From NCBI GenBank assembly GCA_002150815.3, contig NDFF03000170.1, positions 1-64,000 on the forward strand: a stretch of 64,000 bases of DNA. Direction: 5' to 3'. A model generated the notes under the pieces. That model made no database searches. It was not told where the DNA came from and saw nothing but the letters and a program-made list of their open reading frames with translations. Of this stretch, positions 31,685-42,948 are shown piece by piece; the first letter of the stretch is position 1, and each line of letters begins with the position of its first letter. The stretch comes from Grammothele lineata (Eukaryota > Basidiomycota > Agaricomycetes > Polyporales > Polyporaceae). The position numbers and the translations under genes were made by a program.

Positions 31685-33714
31685 CTCGGGTATTGCAAGC
31701 GAAAGAGCGAAAGGGAGGTAAAGACAGGCAGTCGCGAAGGGCGGGGACGTTCGCCGCGGAGACGGGCACAACGAGGCGAAGGAAACAGTTGCAGGGTAGA
31801 GGGGGCCGTAAACGGGCGCGGCTGGGTTTTCAAGGGAACCCACCCGCTCGAAGACATCGATCATTTCTCATTGAGTGTGGGCGGCACAGGTCTCGAAGCG
31901 AATACCATTGGCTAGGCCGGAGCGGAAAACAAGACGCTGGATCACAGTTACCGCGATCTAGATGCCGAACCGTGCGAGAACGTGACGGGCAGGAACAGTC
32001 GAGAGTCCGCAACTCCCGTTCTTGTCGCATCGTAATGTTGGCTCGTTTTAGAAGCGATCCCGCACTGGCATGACATCTTCGGCCACAGGACTGTTGGAGG
32101 TGGTGAGCTCACCTCTCAATCGCCCTAGACGACCCTAACAAGACTCACGTTCATGCCGAGGATTGCCCCGAGTAGTCGTCAACCAACATGCGCATACGGC
32201 AGCGCACGGTCCCGCCACGGGGACACTACGCCGCGCGCGGTGGAAGAGCGGCGGGATCTGTCCGGTTGGAGGCCCGGAAGCGTGATGAGAACGGAAACGG
32301 AGGAGAAAGGGAGCCGCAACTGACCTGCACAACCGCGGTCTGTCATCGGCCCACCACGTCAGAGGTCAACACCACACGGCCTCATAACGTCCGTCCGTAG
32401 TGCGGTTGCCACGCTGGAATCGCCGGCAGCAATTTCTGGATTTGAACACGGGATTAGAGGTGGATAGGACCTGTGACACAGCAGCCGTGCCCCTGCCCAC
32501 CGGACAGCCCCAAACCAAGTGGACAGACGGCGGAGGGAACAACAGTTCACAAAGATGTTGGTGATACGGATGAATGAGACGAGAACAAACACGATGGTAC
32601 ATAACATGCCCTTGGAAAGTAGACTGGCGCCTAACCGGAATATGCCGAGACGAAACAGCCGCCCGATTCAACAGTTTGGCCCTATGACGACTCCTCGACT
32701 CGGCGCCGACTTCCTTCAGTCGCCCCGCCACTGCAGCATGCTACTGTGCCGGAGGACATCAAGCTCAGACTCACTGCTGCGCAGACACACATCATATATG
32801 CCTATGTCAAACACCGTCATACATAACCGTCGAACCCTGAATTTCCATTCAACCAATATGCCAAGGAGTGTTCGACTGAACGGACGCCAGGCTTTTTGTG
32901 CCTGCCAGGAGAAATACTGATACATGGCGTCCTTGAATGTGAAATCCTTTCAGCTGAGCATATGCTGGATTGGTTCTGGGATCAGCTTTAATGGAAGGTT
33001 TGCTAGAGTTATCGTCCTCGCCCTCATGCCTTTAAAATATGAGCATGGGCACGCTCGTGAAGTCTTTCAGGTTCCAGTACACGCGCAGAAAACAGCTCAT
33101 ATGCCTTCTTAGATAGGTTAGAACAAGCGAACTGCGACTCCTAAACGGATTCAGCGGATCGTTCGTGGGCCTGACGCTCGAGCCCGAGGTATGCGCTCGC
33201 CGGCCCAGGGGTCTTATGCACCCGATGGTTCGACACTTCTACAGGTGCCTCCCCGAGGGATTTTAGTTTGGTGCGCGCAGGCCTCACTGTCCTGCAATCA
33301 TGGAATTCTTAAGCAGGACGTATAACTGCCGGATCGAACTGAGGGGATATCGAGCGTCTCCAGGCCTGCTAGCCGTTCCTGTCCACGGTCACGCCGCGCC
33401 GCCAACGAGAAGAGGAAAATGGGGTGGTCCTCTACCTACCACGTACACGACGAACCGGTCCTTGTAGACTTATCGGCCCAAACATCTAACCTATCGTCGA
33501 AGTACTCGTCATACACCCTCTCAAAACCACTCACATCACACCGCCGTACGAGCGAGGTATGTCTACTTGGCAAATTCCGTCGCAATGTAACGGGCCGTTC
33601 ACAAAACTGGCATTCAGTACATGCGAGCGACATTAGACAAACGTAAAGATGAGTCCGTACATGCTCTGAATAAGGTCTATGAAGAGTCCGTCTCTTTTCA
33701 CCAATCCACCGACC
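31685..33714. other. Intergenic, no gene
   Basis: In 2.0 kb I find several short open frames on both strands but no domain, signal peptide or intron pattern I can support. Confidence 0.4.
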
Positions 33715-34474
33715 TCACAGACCGAACACGACCGCAGCACCGACCATGACGAAGGCCGCAACGGACGAACGCGCGTCCATCGAGACACCTAGGAGCGCAC
33801 CGCTGTTTCCAGTGCCCGTGGTGTTCCCACCGCTGGTGTTGTTGGCGCCAGCGGCGCTGTTCGTGCCCGTGGCGTTCGAGCTGCTCCCAGTGCCGGAAGC
33901 ATGGGTGGCATTCGCCCCGCCCGTAGCAGTGGCGCCGGTGGTCGCAGAGGACGTCGCATTGACGCCGCCGATGGGGGCAGAAGACGTCGCGTTAACACTA
34001 CCAGTGGGCGCGGAGGACGTTGCGTTGACGCTGCTAGTGGGCGCGGAGGACGTCGGAACGGCACCGCTGACGGAGGCGGAGGATGTCACGTTGGAGGGAG
34101 GGACCATCGACGAAGAGAACGTCGCCGGGTTCTAGTAAAGGCAGAGACGAGGTCAACGTAAGGTCGGCGGCGTGATGGGCCCACGAAAGGCGCGCGGGGA
34201 CACTTACGCTGACGGGTGCACTGGAAGTGGTGGCAACGGCAGTAGCTCCGTTGCTATTCGACGCCTCCTGAACCGCAACATAAGCGTGATCTGAGGATGT
34301 AGATTGAGACGGAGGAATACCTGGCGAGCAACAAACATCCCGTCAAAGTTTCCATTGGGAATAGCGGACGCTGTAGACACTACATTGAGTCCAATGAATA
34401 GTGAGAACGAGTGAGGCGTACTTACCATGGGCGGCCAAGACGAAGAGGGCAAGAAGAGCGGTGAACGAGCGCAT
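33715..34474 (-). CDS. Ser/Thr/Asn-rich GPI-anchored protein (signal-exon family, member 3)
   Basis: Exons 34474-34426 (49 nt), 34379-34321, 34267-34208 and 34131-33715 give 194 aa. The signal peptide MRSFTALLALFVLAAH continues as VSTASA. The mature part carries 11-residue repeats SSAPTGSVNAT with NAT/NTS sequons for N-glycosylation. The C-terminus GVSMDARSSVAAFVMVGA ends in a hydrophobic tail typical of GPI attachment. An alternative splice using the acceptor at 34321 would drop exon 2. TATATATA lies about 80 bp upstream. Likely a glycosylated surface protein. Confidence 0.75.
33947..34078 (-). repeat. 33-bp coding tandem repeat, four units
   Basis: Units at 33947, 33980, 34013 and 34046 are each 33 bp; the fourth is diverged. 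They encode the SSAPTGSVNAT repeat of the surface protein. Such repeats readily change copy number by slippage or recombination. Confidence 0.85.
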
Positions 34475-34552
34475 CGTGATAGGAGACGTGCAGAGAACGA
34501 CAGAGGATGAGTGTGAGAGATGTGCTGAGTCCTTCGTGAGCGCACACGCCCG

Positions 34553-34560
34553 TATATATA
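34553..34560 (-). promoter_or_regulatory. TATA box of signal-exon gene 3
   Basis: TATATATA lies 79-86 bp upstream of the ATG at 34474, read on the minus strand. Position and sequence fit a strong core promoter. Confidence 0.6.
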
Positions 34561-36909
34561 TTGCGGACGAGCACGGAAGCGGCTCAGCACAGGGTCGAGT
34601 CCGAGTGTTGCCGATTCTGTAGGGATTTGGATGTCAGTTGATCAGCGGCACCGCTTTGAGCGTTGTGGCAGCTCGCATCACTTGTTCCGCAGCTTGTATA
34701 CATACTTCGGTAGGAATTCCCCTGAAACGCTGAGAGGTCGTCTCTCGTCCCTTGCGAGGATTGCCTATGGGTATCGTCGCTGCAGGAATACGGGGTCTTC
34801 AGCAAGTACAAGTCTCTCGATGAAAGACCTGCTCACGGCGGAGAGCTGAAGACGCCGTTAGGACTTCTTCGATCGTTCCCGGCCGTTCTCAGCGCGGGCA
34901 TGACTGCCCATGCTGCGAAGTTCACGGGCCCATATGACACAGCCAGTGCTCCCACCGCGCTACATCGTGGCCGCTTAGAGACACGGTGAGCGGCATAAAG
35001 CACCCGCGAGGAGTGTATAGGACCCACCCGAAGCGATGTGAGGCGCGTGAACCACACCCATCAAAATGTGGTCAACGTTTGCGCAGCTCGTTTAGCCGAT
35101 GAAAATCAAGGCGGGAAGTCCGATGCGAATTGAAGCTGAACGGCACAAGCGATGGCGTGGTACTGCGGCGAGAAGATCTTCCCATGACCGTGCTTTTCGC
35201 CTTCTTCAACGTCTCAAGAAGGCTACGTGTTTGGGGGTGATAGCAGCATAGAACTGGCGCAATTTGGGATAGTTCAGCCGGTGTACCCCCGAGACCTCTT
35301 GGGTAGTTTGGATGCGCGGCCTGGCGGTCTTGCAGAAGATTAAGCCGCTGCATGTGCTCAGTGTTTCTCTTAAAATGGCATTAAATGAATACTTACCGGG
35401 TTCGCTTTCTCATCGGCAGCCCGAGCCCCCCTTCGCGCCGTGAGTCACCGGCTATGACCCTTTTCAACTTTGAGGCCGCATTGCTGCACGACTACTTAAA
35501 GCTCGCGTGGCTCCACGCGACGCTTCGTGGCCGGATATAGCCGCAGTCAGCGGAGTGAAATCTCCAGATAGTCCGTTCCTGGTCGGGCAAGATGGCAAGG
35601 CGGAACTCAGCGACTTGGGCCTACTTAAGAGGTAACTAGTGGCGTTTGAGGCAATCCGTTCGCGCTTTCATTTCTGTGTGCCTGCGATAGCATCATAAGC
35701 CCACGCAATGCGCTCGAAAGACGTGCTGCACGTACCGGGAAGTTGCAATGGCATATCTATGGTTCCTATTAGCTCAAAAATCTTCACTACGAGCTGCTAT
35801 ATAGCTTCGTCGAGAGACAATCGTCAAATTCGTGCTGAAATAATCAGCATGCCGGTGCTCCCATATGGCGAAGGGCCGTTCGGAATGCTAGGAGCACACT
35901 TGAATGTACATTTGCGCATAAAGAAGCGCCGCTAGCTGTTGCACAACTGCCCTGTAATGATGGTGAAAGAATATGTCGAGTATAAGCACAATCGAAAGGC
36001 GGTCGGGGGCGGCCTCAGTAAAGTGGCGGCGTATGGCAGAGTTAGAGTCCAGACTCGCTGCCAGGCTGGTAGGTCGTCGGCAGTTGCCGGTATACACGTG
36101 GTATAAAAAACGCAAGAAATGATGACGTCATCGACGCGTGTTGCCCACCGGCACCTCCGGCCAGCCTCGCCTCGCTGCTGTATGACCTGGATGTACGCTA
36201 CGTAGTACGAGTTGCGAATATCCGCCGTGGCTCTCGTACGCTCAATAGATGCAGCTGTGGCCGAATTATGGTGCGTCCGTGTAAGTGTTGCGCCCCCATA
36301 GTACTTACCCTGATCGACTCCTATGACCTCTCTGCCTCCATCGGAAAAAAAACTACGAACGCTCATAGGTGGCAGCAGGCGCCATTCGAGCTGAGATCAT
36401 GGCCATCTTCAGTGCCGGCGAGAGCAATCGAGTTGAATGATAGAATGGGGAGTAGCCAACTTGAAGCCAAGAAGCTTGCGGCACCGCAAAGGTATAGAGG
36501 GCGCCCGCGACCAATCCGTCAGCTCACCATGACCGAAGCCTCCTCTCACGGATCGGAGCCAAACCGTAGATACATAGTTCATTTGCATGCGTTCGCGGCG
36601 GTTGAGACACTGCGAAGCGACGAGCGCGGAGGTCAACTCGAAGGACGCGTTCGCGAAAAAGAACATCGCCTGTCTCGAGAAGCGCGCGGCAGTCCGCCGG
36701 TCGTCGTTGGATATGTGGGAGCGGGCCGCGCAAGGGACTGAACAGATTTGCATTCCCCCAAACAGCTCCTTACCAAGCAATATATGCACGATGAAGGTAT
36801 TTTGTCCAGCCGATCACTATGTACGTAGTATTCCTCGTATTTACCAGTACATAAGGATCGACGGTGCACTTTTCTCCATTCCTAACACTACATATACCAG
36901 TAACGTGGG
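34561..36909. other. Intergenic, no gene
   Basis: In 2.3 kb no coding region can be supported. GC-rich open frames in several phases near 36580-36760 show no domain. Confidence 0.4.
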
Positions 36910-38580
36910 TCAATCAGAAGACGCAGTAGACTCATCATCTGTAGTTTCGTCGTCACCGGCAACCACGTACTCGAAATCATGTACATGCTGTTTGATAGAT
37001 GGAGCACATTCCTCCATAGCATCCTCAAAGCCCGAACGATCGTAGTCAATCTCGTTGAACAGTATCCCTAAGTAGTCCATCTGCGCCGTTTGTTGCATAG
37101 CCCTTTTCCTCAGGCTCGCGGCCAGGGTCTCCAACAGCCCATGCTCCCAATCTGTATTCATCATCTGCATTTCCCGAAGCTCCCGAAGCACCGAAACATC
37201 GGTGCCCGAGGCGGCGTCGTCGGATTGCGAGCCACCAAGCGCTTCGAACAGATCAGTTGGTGACCCGATCCCCCCGCACTCCAGTCGGCGAACGTCGGGG
37301 AACGCCTCGAAGAGCTCGACCCAGTCTGAGGGCTCGACACATTCGAGGTCCCCGTTGACACTGAGGGTGCGAAGCTTGGATTCACGGAAGGCGTCCACGA
37401 GCGACCACATGCAGGGCGCGAGCTGATCCTGTTCAGATCCAGGGTGGGCGAAGAGTCGAGTAGGGATTTTAAGCGTGACCTTGGGACAGGCCTCTTTGTA
37501 CCACGGTACACCTTCTTGTTCAACGTATCCCCTGAGCTTGAGGGCTCCTGGATAATTGTGTATCTCACCGCGAGTTACCGCTGCGAGAATGGGGAGGCCG
37601 CTTCTGTCAAGGGGGATCATGCCGCTCAGGGTAGAAGACGTGTCATCCCTGGTAATTTCGCTGTCATATGCGCTAAGACGAAGCGATGTACTGATGGGGA
37701 ATGTATAACACGAGAGGAAAGACATGATAAGGACGAAATAATCATGCAACACCAGCTTGCGCAGCTTTGATGGACGTCTGGGGGGAACAGGAGGGAGATT
37801 GAAGATCGAGGCCACCACGAACGTGGAAAGAATGCGGTACAGCCGGAGCTCCTCGAGGTTAGGAAATCCATCTAGCATTTCGACGAAATGGGATAACGAA
37901 GAAGGAGCCGCCTGGTATGCGCAGTGACGAAGGTCCAAAACCTTGAGCTGCGGAAATATCGAGACGTCTGTGGCTCGGAGAAAGAAATGGGAAACACGTA
38001 GAGTGTGAAGGCGAGGGAAGCGTTGGCGAGAAAACGTAAAGGGCCGTTTGGTCGGAGTGGTTATCAATAGGCACTCGGAGTCCAAGATCTCCATCTCCAC
38101 TAAGTTTGCCATGTTGAGCGTGAGGATATCACGCCGGTAGGGACTGTCCGCGGGGAGGTGGATGCTACGTATGGCGCTCGCGCGAGGAGCAAGCGATGGG
38201 AGGGCCTGTTTGGCCATGCGGTTCGATTGAAAGAGGATATCGAGAGGCGCACCGTCGGCACGGGAAAGCGCGATGTTGAACCAACGCAATGAGCCGATAA
38301 CGTCGATCGTTTGCCAGAAGAGCGGGGCGGACACGATAATGTCGCGCCAACGGCAACACACGAGCGTGATACGGATCCATTCGTGGAAAGGATACCGCCT
38401 TCTAGGTCGCTTAGATGTATGACTGTTGGCACTGGAAGGAGGAGGAGTGGCCAGTTTGTGAAGCGTGAAGATGTCGAGGAGAAGTTCGTTGGGCAAACGA
38501 TGGATGGGGGCCATGACTCCTGGTGCAGCTAACGATTCGGGTACAATCCCCGGAATATTAGCATTCATCCCGTCTGTCAT
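36910..38580 (-). CDS. F-box protein
   Basis: A single exon of 556 codons starts at the ATG at 38580. The F-box lies at about residues 26-95 (IHRLPNELLLDIFTLH; WIRITLVCCRWRDIIVSAPL; FWQTIDVIG), with an inserted basic stretch KRPRRR. LRR-like strands follow (FPRLHTLRVSH; FPQLKVLDLRHC; FPNLEELRLYRI; LRTLSVNGDLECVEPSDW). The tail is acidic (GDDETTDDESTASSD). It sits inside the array of secreted-protein genes but belongs to the ubiquitin-ligase adaptor class. Role inferred from the F-box; the substrate is unknown. Confidence 0.85.
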   Translation of the reverse strand: MTDGMNANIPGIVPESLAAPGVMAPIHRLPNELLLDIFTLHKLATPPPSSANSHTSKRPRRRYPFHEWIRITLVCCRWRDIIVSAPLFWQTIDVIGSLRWFNIALSRADGAPLDILFQSNRMAKQALPSLAPRASAIRSIHLPADSPYRRDILTLNMANLVEMEILDSECLLITTPTKRPFTFSRQRFPRLHTLRVSHFFLRATDVSIFPQLKVLDLRHCAYQAAPSSLSHFVEMLDGFPNLEELRLYRILSTFVVASIFNLPPVPPRRPSKLRKLVLHDYFVLIMSFLSCYTFPISTSLRLSAYDSEITRDDTSSTLSGMIPLDRSGLPILAAVTRGEIHNYPGALKLRGYVEQEGVPWYKEACPKVTLKIPTRLFAHPGSEQDQLAPCMWSLVDAFRESKLRTLSVNGDLECVEPSDWVELFEAFPDVRRLECGGIGSPTDLFEALGGSQSDDAASGTDVSVLRELREMQMMNTDWEHGLLETLAASLRKRAMQQTAQMDYLGILFNEIDYDRSGFEDAMEECAPSIKQHVHDFEYVVAGDDETTDDESTASSD

Positions 38581-39729
38581 CTAGGTCAACGATGGGCAAC
38601 AGCTCTACGAACCAGCGTAATCTACCTTCTGAGGGAGCAGCACAGGGTTCAACGTTCAACGTTCAGCATGCGCAGTGGACGTAGAGAGAGTCTAACGTGA
38701 TTATCGAGTACTGGTGCCGAGATTAGCTGTCACTGTTCCGGCGATAATCGATAAGTAGCCGGCGCCAATGAGAACAATATTGTGTGTAATGCCCGTCTGT
38801 GATACTTCATACTTGCATACTGTACATTGTACCGCTACATGGCTTGCACAGTTGCACTCCCGCTCTCAACGATCCCTTGTCCATTTCGATAGTCGTGGAG
38901 CCCTTCATACTCAACGCCCCAATGATTGAGACAATGTATGGCCATAGAAGCTATTCGTGCACCGCCGCCCAACCCCCTCAGCTATAGACTTGGTTGCTCG
39001 GGCACTCGCGGTGGGCTCTTTTTCTCCTAATCCTGCCCGTCCTCCCGGCTTCCCACAAGCCCCACATCGAGCCTCGACTCGCGCCGGACACAAGGCGTCC
39101 ATCCTTCAAGTTCCGAGATTCCCGTCGCCCGGCGTTCCCAGCACGAACCCCACGGAAGGCGGACATACCGCGCCCTCCTCCTCTTCAGCCAATCCCGGGC
39201 TAGGCACCCGCCATTCAGGCCGCCCAGACGTCCAGCGAACTCCTCCCGCACGTCTTCTGCACTTCACCTACCCGTCAACTCCTCCATTCACATCGCAGGT
39301 CTCGGCGGTTCCTTGATCCTCCGGATACACTCCCCCCTTGTCCGCCCTGGCCGAACGTGTTCACCGCGAGAACGCCGACCCGGATCGGGTCGCGAAGCCC
39401 CCCTGGACGTCCGCACAAGGCAGGCAGGGCTGCTCGTCGGCCAACATTCAATGGGGGATGAGGCGATCGCGCTCGCGTGCGGTGACTGAAGGGCTCTTGG
39501 TACGTCCGCACCGGGCTCGTGCCGTTCTCGACGCAGGCACAGGGGGCGAGTGCGCGCGCTGGGCGAGGGTGCTTCCATCCGGTCGTGCTCGCCGTATGCG
39601 GGAGGAAGGGGTATGAATAGGGCGGGGGAGGAACGGCGGGCCCTTTCTGCGCGCGCACCTCCCTGTCCCCGCCTCGGCCCCACCGCTCCCTGTGGCACCC
39701 GTCCTGTGGAGACGACGAGCGAGCGAGCC
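38581..39729. other. Intergenic, no gene
   Basis: The right half is GC-rich and therefore open in several frames on both strands, without a domain or consistent splice sites. It contains the upstream region of the gene starting at 39730. Confidence 0.45.
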
Positions 39730-40792
39730 ATGCGTCTGTTTGGCAGCGTTCTTGCGGCGATGGTGCTCTGCGCGCGAGGTGAGCCCTGTCTGACGTCGCC
39801 GAAGGATGTAGAAGGCTGAATTGTGTCAATTTGCAGTACCGATGTTGGTTGCTTCGCCGCTCGGGATCGACGTCAGCGCAGGGGTATCTCAGGTGCGTCA
39901 TCATCACATCTGGTTTGTTGACGACTCATCTTAACGCGCATATACACAGATCCTGAACCTCGTCGGGGAGGAGGCCACGGTCACTGTCACGGTCACTGCG
40001 ACAGTCCCAGCGACCACAGTGGTCTCGTCAAAGACCGCCGCGACTACCTCCGTGCGCAGCACCACAGCGAAGGCCACTACGGTCTCCACTGTGCACTCGA
40101 CGACAACGTTGGGACACTCAAGCGTCAAGTCGAGCGCCGCTCCAACCACATCCGTCCATACCACCAAGCCAGCGACTACGCATATCGTTTCTACCACGAC
40201 CGCGCAACGCTCGACGACGTCTGTGCATAAACCCGCGCCCCCTCCGCCCCCGCCTTCCGCAACACACCCGGCGCAAGCGTCTTCGCATCCCGCGTCCGCG
40301 CATACATCCGCTCCTGAAGCACCGCATGTTGCGGTGCCGTCGAGCTCGGTGCGCGCGCTCTCCTCGCTCATTCTCGTGCCTGCGGTCTAACTTGCCTCTC
40401 CCCAGCTGCCAGCGAAGCCTCCCTCCAGCGCACCCGCGTCCGCGTCTGCTCACTCTTCCGCCTCAGCGCGCGCCTCGGCTTCAGCTTCTGCAAGTAGCAG
40501 CGCTCCATCTGCTCTCGCCAACAGCACCGCGAGTGCGGTCAACGGCACCTCCGCGTCCTCCCTGAACTCCACTGTTAGCGCGAACACGACTTCGAACGCG
40601 ACTTCTAGCGCCTCCTCTATATCTTCTGCTTCACAGGTGGCGCTCCCGACGGAAGATGGTAGCCAGCAGAACGGGCCGACGCTGCCGTCCGGGACGTTCT
40701 TCAACGCGGCGGTGGCCATGAAGGGCGCCGGGGAAGTCCTGGGGCACGTCGTACTCGCGGCGGTGGTTGGGGCGATGGTGTCGATGCTCTGA
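39730..40792 (+). CDS. Thr/Ser/Ala-rich GPI-anchored protein (signal-exon family, member 4)
   Basis: Exons 39730-39778 (49 nt), 39837-39892, 39950-40348 and 40406-40792 give 296 aa. The signal peptide is MRLFGSVLAAMVLCAR followed by V. The body is Thr/Val-rich, then has a proline run (KPAPPPPPPSATHPAQ), then Ala/Ser repeats (SASARASASASASSS) with NST and NAT sequons. The C-terminus (KGAGEVLGHVVLAAVVGA) is a GPI-type hydrophobic tail. The last intron (GTGCGC, branch CTAAC, CCCCAG) removes an in-frame TAA at 40388. Without that splice the protein would end early and lack its anchor signal. Likely a heavily O-glycosylated wall protein. Confidence 0.75.
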
Positions 40793-42073
40793 GCCCTCAG
40801 AGCTCATGGATGCTGCATTCAGAGAATATGCGATACCCGGTGGCGCAGATTTGAAGGACAATCCGCTCGCTACTTGAAGGTTCTGTTTTCCGTATGCCTG
40901 TGCGGTCGTTACTGGCATTTTCGCCCAACACTTGACATACCGCTTGTTAGCGCTCATTTTTCAATCATGTACATAGACTACACTATTCCGGGGTCAATTG
41001 ATGAGACACTTTCGTTTTATGCATTTTCTGTAGCCTCTCTATGACGAGTGCTCACCAAGTATGAGCGGCGGCGCTAATTATGGTGCACGAACGTCGCACG
41101 AGTCCAGTCGTGGCGGCGCCACCGTGTGACACCGTTGACCGAGCATGCACGTTCTTCCCTCCTTCGTTCGGCTCCCTGTACGTTTTCCTACTTCTTCCGC
41201 CGACATATTGCGATACAGCCTCCGAGGTTCGCGGCCAGCACGTGTAGCCATCGTCGCTATTCAGCGTGCGCGTAAGCCGCTGTAAGCCGCTACTCGAGCA
41301 GGCTGTTTCATGGCGGCGGGATTGATCGAATTTCCCCTGACGAGATTACCTTGCTCGATTTCCCCGGTGCCTCCTCCTCTTCCTCCCTCTTCCATCGGTT
41401 TGATGTCGACCGCCTAGCCCGAATCTCAACCAGCCCTCGATTGATCAGGAACCCCGGTACTCACGCGATCCGCTCATTACTATAGCTAGGACCCGCGCCG
41501 CCCCCTCCTCCGCACGTTCGTGAAATCGCGCTCGCGGCAGCCCCACTGCCAGCCTGCCGAGCGAGCAGCGGGCCCGCCACATTCCGCCCCAACCCACGTG
41601 CCTCGTTCCTGCCATTTTGAGTGGGCAGAGGGGGGCGGCGCGTGCGCGGGCTTCTGTCGCTATCGGGAGCCTCTTGCGTCTTTTGGGCGGGCGTGGGTGT
41701 ACCTCGGCTTGGAACGCGGGATGCGGGACGCGAGGCTCGGGGCGGTGCTTCAAAGCTTGCTCGAATGAGGGATCCAGGCCTGGCTCGGAGCTCAGAGGGT
41801 GGTACTTATCCCGAGCGGGTGGCAGGGAGGTGCTCTTTTGCTCCCCCGTCTGCCTGTCGTTGTCCTTTTATCTCGGTATACGCGTCAAGCCGCGTCGCGC
41901 GCCCTCGAGCTCGAGAGGGTACTTCACGGAGCGGCGGGACTTCACGATCGGGTCCCTGTGCTTGCTCGCTCGGTTCCTTGTGCGGTATATCGACCGTACG
42001 GGGTTGCGTTTCGCGTCGCTTTCGAGGAGGCCCGCATACAACGAGCAGCTCACTATCTCGCGCGAGCTGAAGA
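40793..42073. other. Intergenic, no gene
   Basis: No supported gene. Overlapping open frames at 41500-42070 reflect GC content; part of it is upstream sequence of the gene starting at 42074. Confidence 0.45.
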
Positions 42074-42948
42074 ATGCGTGTTTTGAGGCTAGCGCTCGCG
42101 TCACTCTTGATGCTTTGGCAAGGTGAGTAGAAACTCCTGCTTGCATTCGTCTCCTACGTCGCGCTGAGTTATGTCCCCGCGCTCAGCGCATAGTGGCACT
42201 TGCGTGAGCCTCTCTATCGCGGACGCTGTCCTTATCGTACGTGCTCCGCAACTACAGGATTAGACGTAGAGCAAACATAGACCTGATGTGCTCCCACAGC
42301 GCACCACCGGCGAATCGGAAACATACCCCACTCAACCGCCACTCGTCCTCCCGCCCTCCCCGGCTCTCGCGGGCCCGTCAGTTGCGGACGACTCTTCTGG
42401 ACCACAAATAGTGAGTGACGCGTGGAATCTCCAACGCGCGATCGCGCGAGCTATGTCGATCGAAGAGCGCTGACGTTCCCCGTTCCGCGCGTCCTCCCCG
42501 TCATGCGACGGAACAGCTCCCTTCCCTTTCCATGCCACGCGCGAACGACTATGACGTCTCCCCCTCCTCCTTTTCCCAACTCCTCCATGGGGAACGTGAC
42601 GCACGCAGGGGAAACGACCACCCCCATGATGACCATGACGACTCTAGGGTATCTCCGTCCCAACTCCCCCTTTCAGACTCCATGGCCAGCTCGCAGGGGC
42701 CGCGAGCCCCCCTATCCACGCGGAGCCGGAGACCGTCACGAGCGTCGCTATCGCCGCCCGCGTTCTCCTTTAGCGGGGCGTCCCCACCTCTGCACCACCT
42801 TCCTGGCGATCTGGAATATGATGATGGTGCGCACGAAAGTGCGATGGTCGGGGTGGGTGCCGGTACGGCGGCGGGGACGAAGGTGTCGGTGCTGGGCGTG
42901 GGGGTGTTGGGCGTGGTGATACTGTTTCATTACTTTGACCATCTGTGA
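42074..42948 (+). CDS. Membrane or GPI-anchored Ser/Pro-rich protein (signal-exon family, member 5)
   Basis: Exons 42074-42122 (49 nt), 42187-42203 (17 nt), 42300-42410 and 42517-42948 give 202 aa. The signal peptide is MRVLRLALASLLMLWQ followed by A. The mature part is Pro/Ser/Asp-rich (PPLVLPPSPALAGPS; GNDHPHDDHDD; RSRRPSRASLS) and ends in a hydrophobic stretch (VSVLGVGVLGVVILFHYF), which is either a transmembrane segment or a GPI signal. Branch sites CTGAT and CTGAC precede the last two acceptors. The 17-nt exon is the weakest part of the model. Exon 1 matches the other family members in length and phase. Confidence 0.65.

Noticed and set aside
32435..32465. GTTCAAATCC on the minus strand, resembling a tRNA T arm
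   Set aside because: The flanking bases do not form a T stem and no acceptor or anticodon arm can be drawn.
33436..33633. Short minus-strand frame with Cys pairs
   Set aside because: Only about 60 codons, no start context, no splice sites and no recognisable family.
39275..39907. Long minus-strand open frame of 210 codons
   Set aside because: It lies in a GC-rich stretch open in several frames, has no domain, and overlaps the signal exon of the plus-strand gene at 39730, whose splice sites and signal peptide are convincing.
28887..42948. Mating-type or pheromone locus
   Set aside because: No homeodomain genes, no STE3-like receptor and no short precursor ending in a CaaX box were found.
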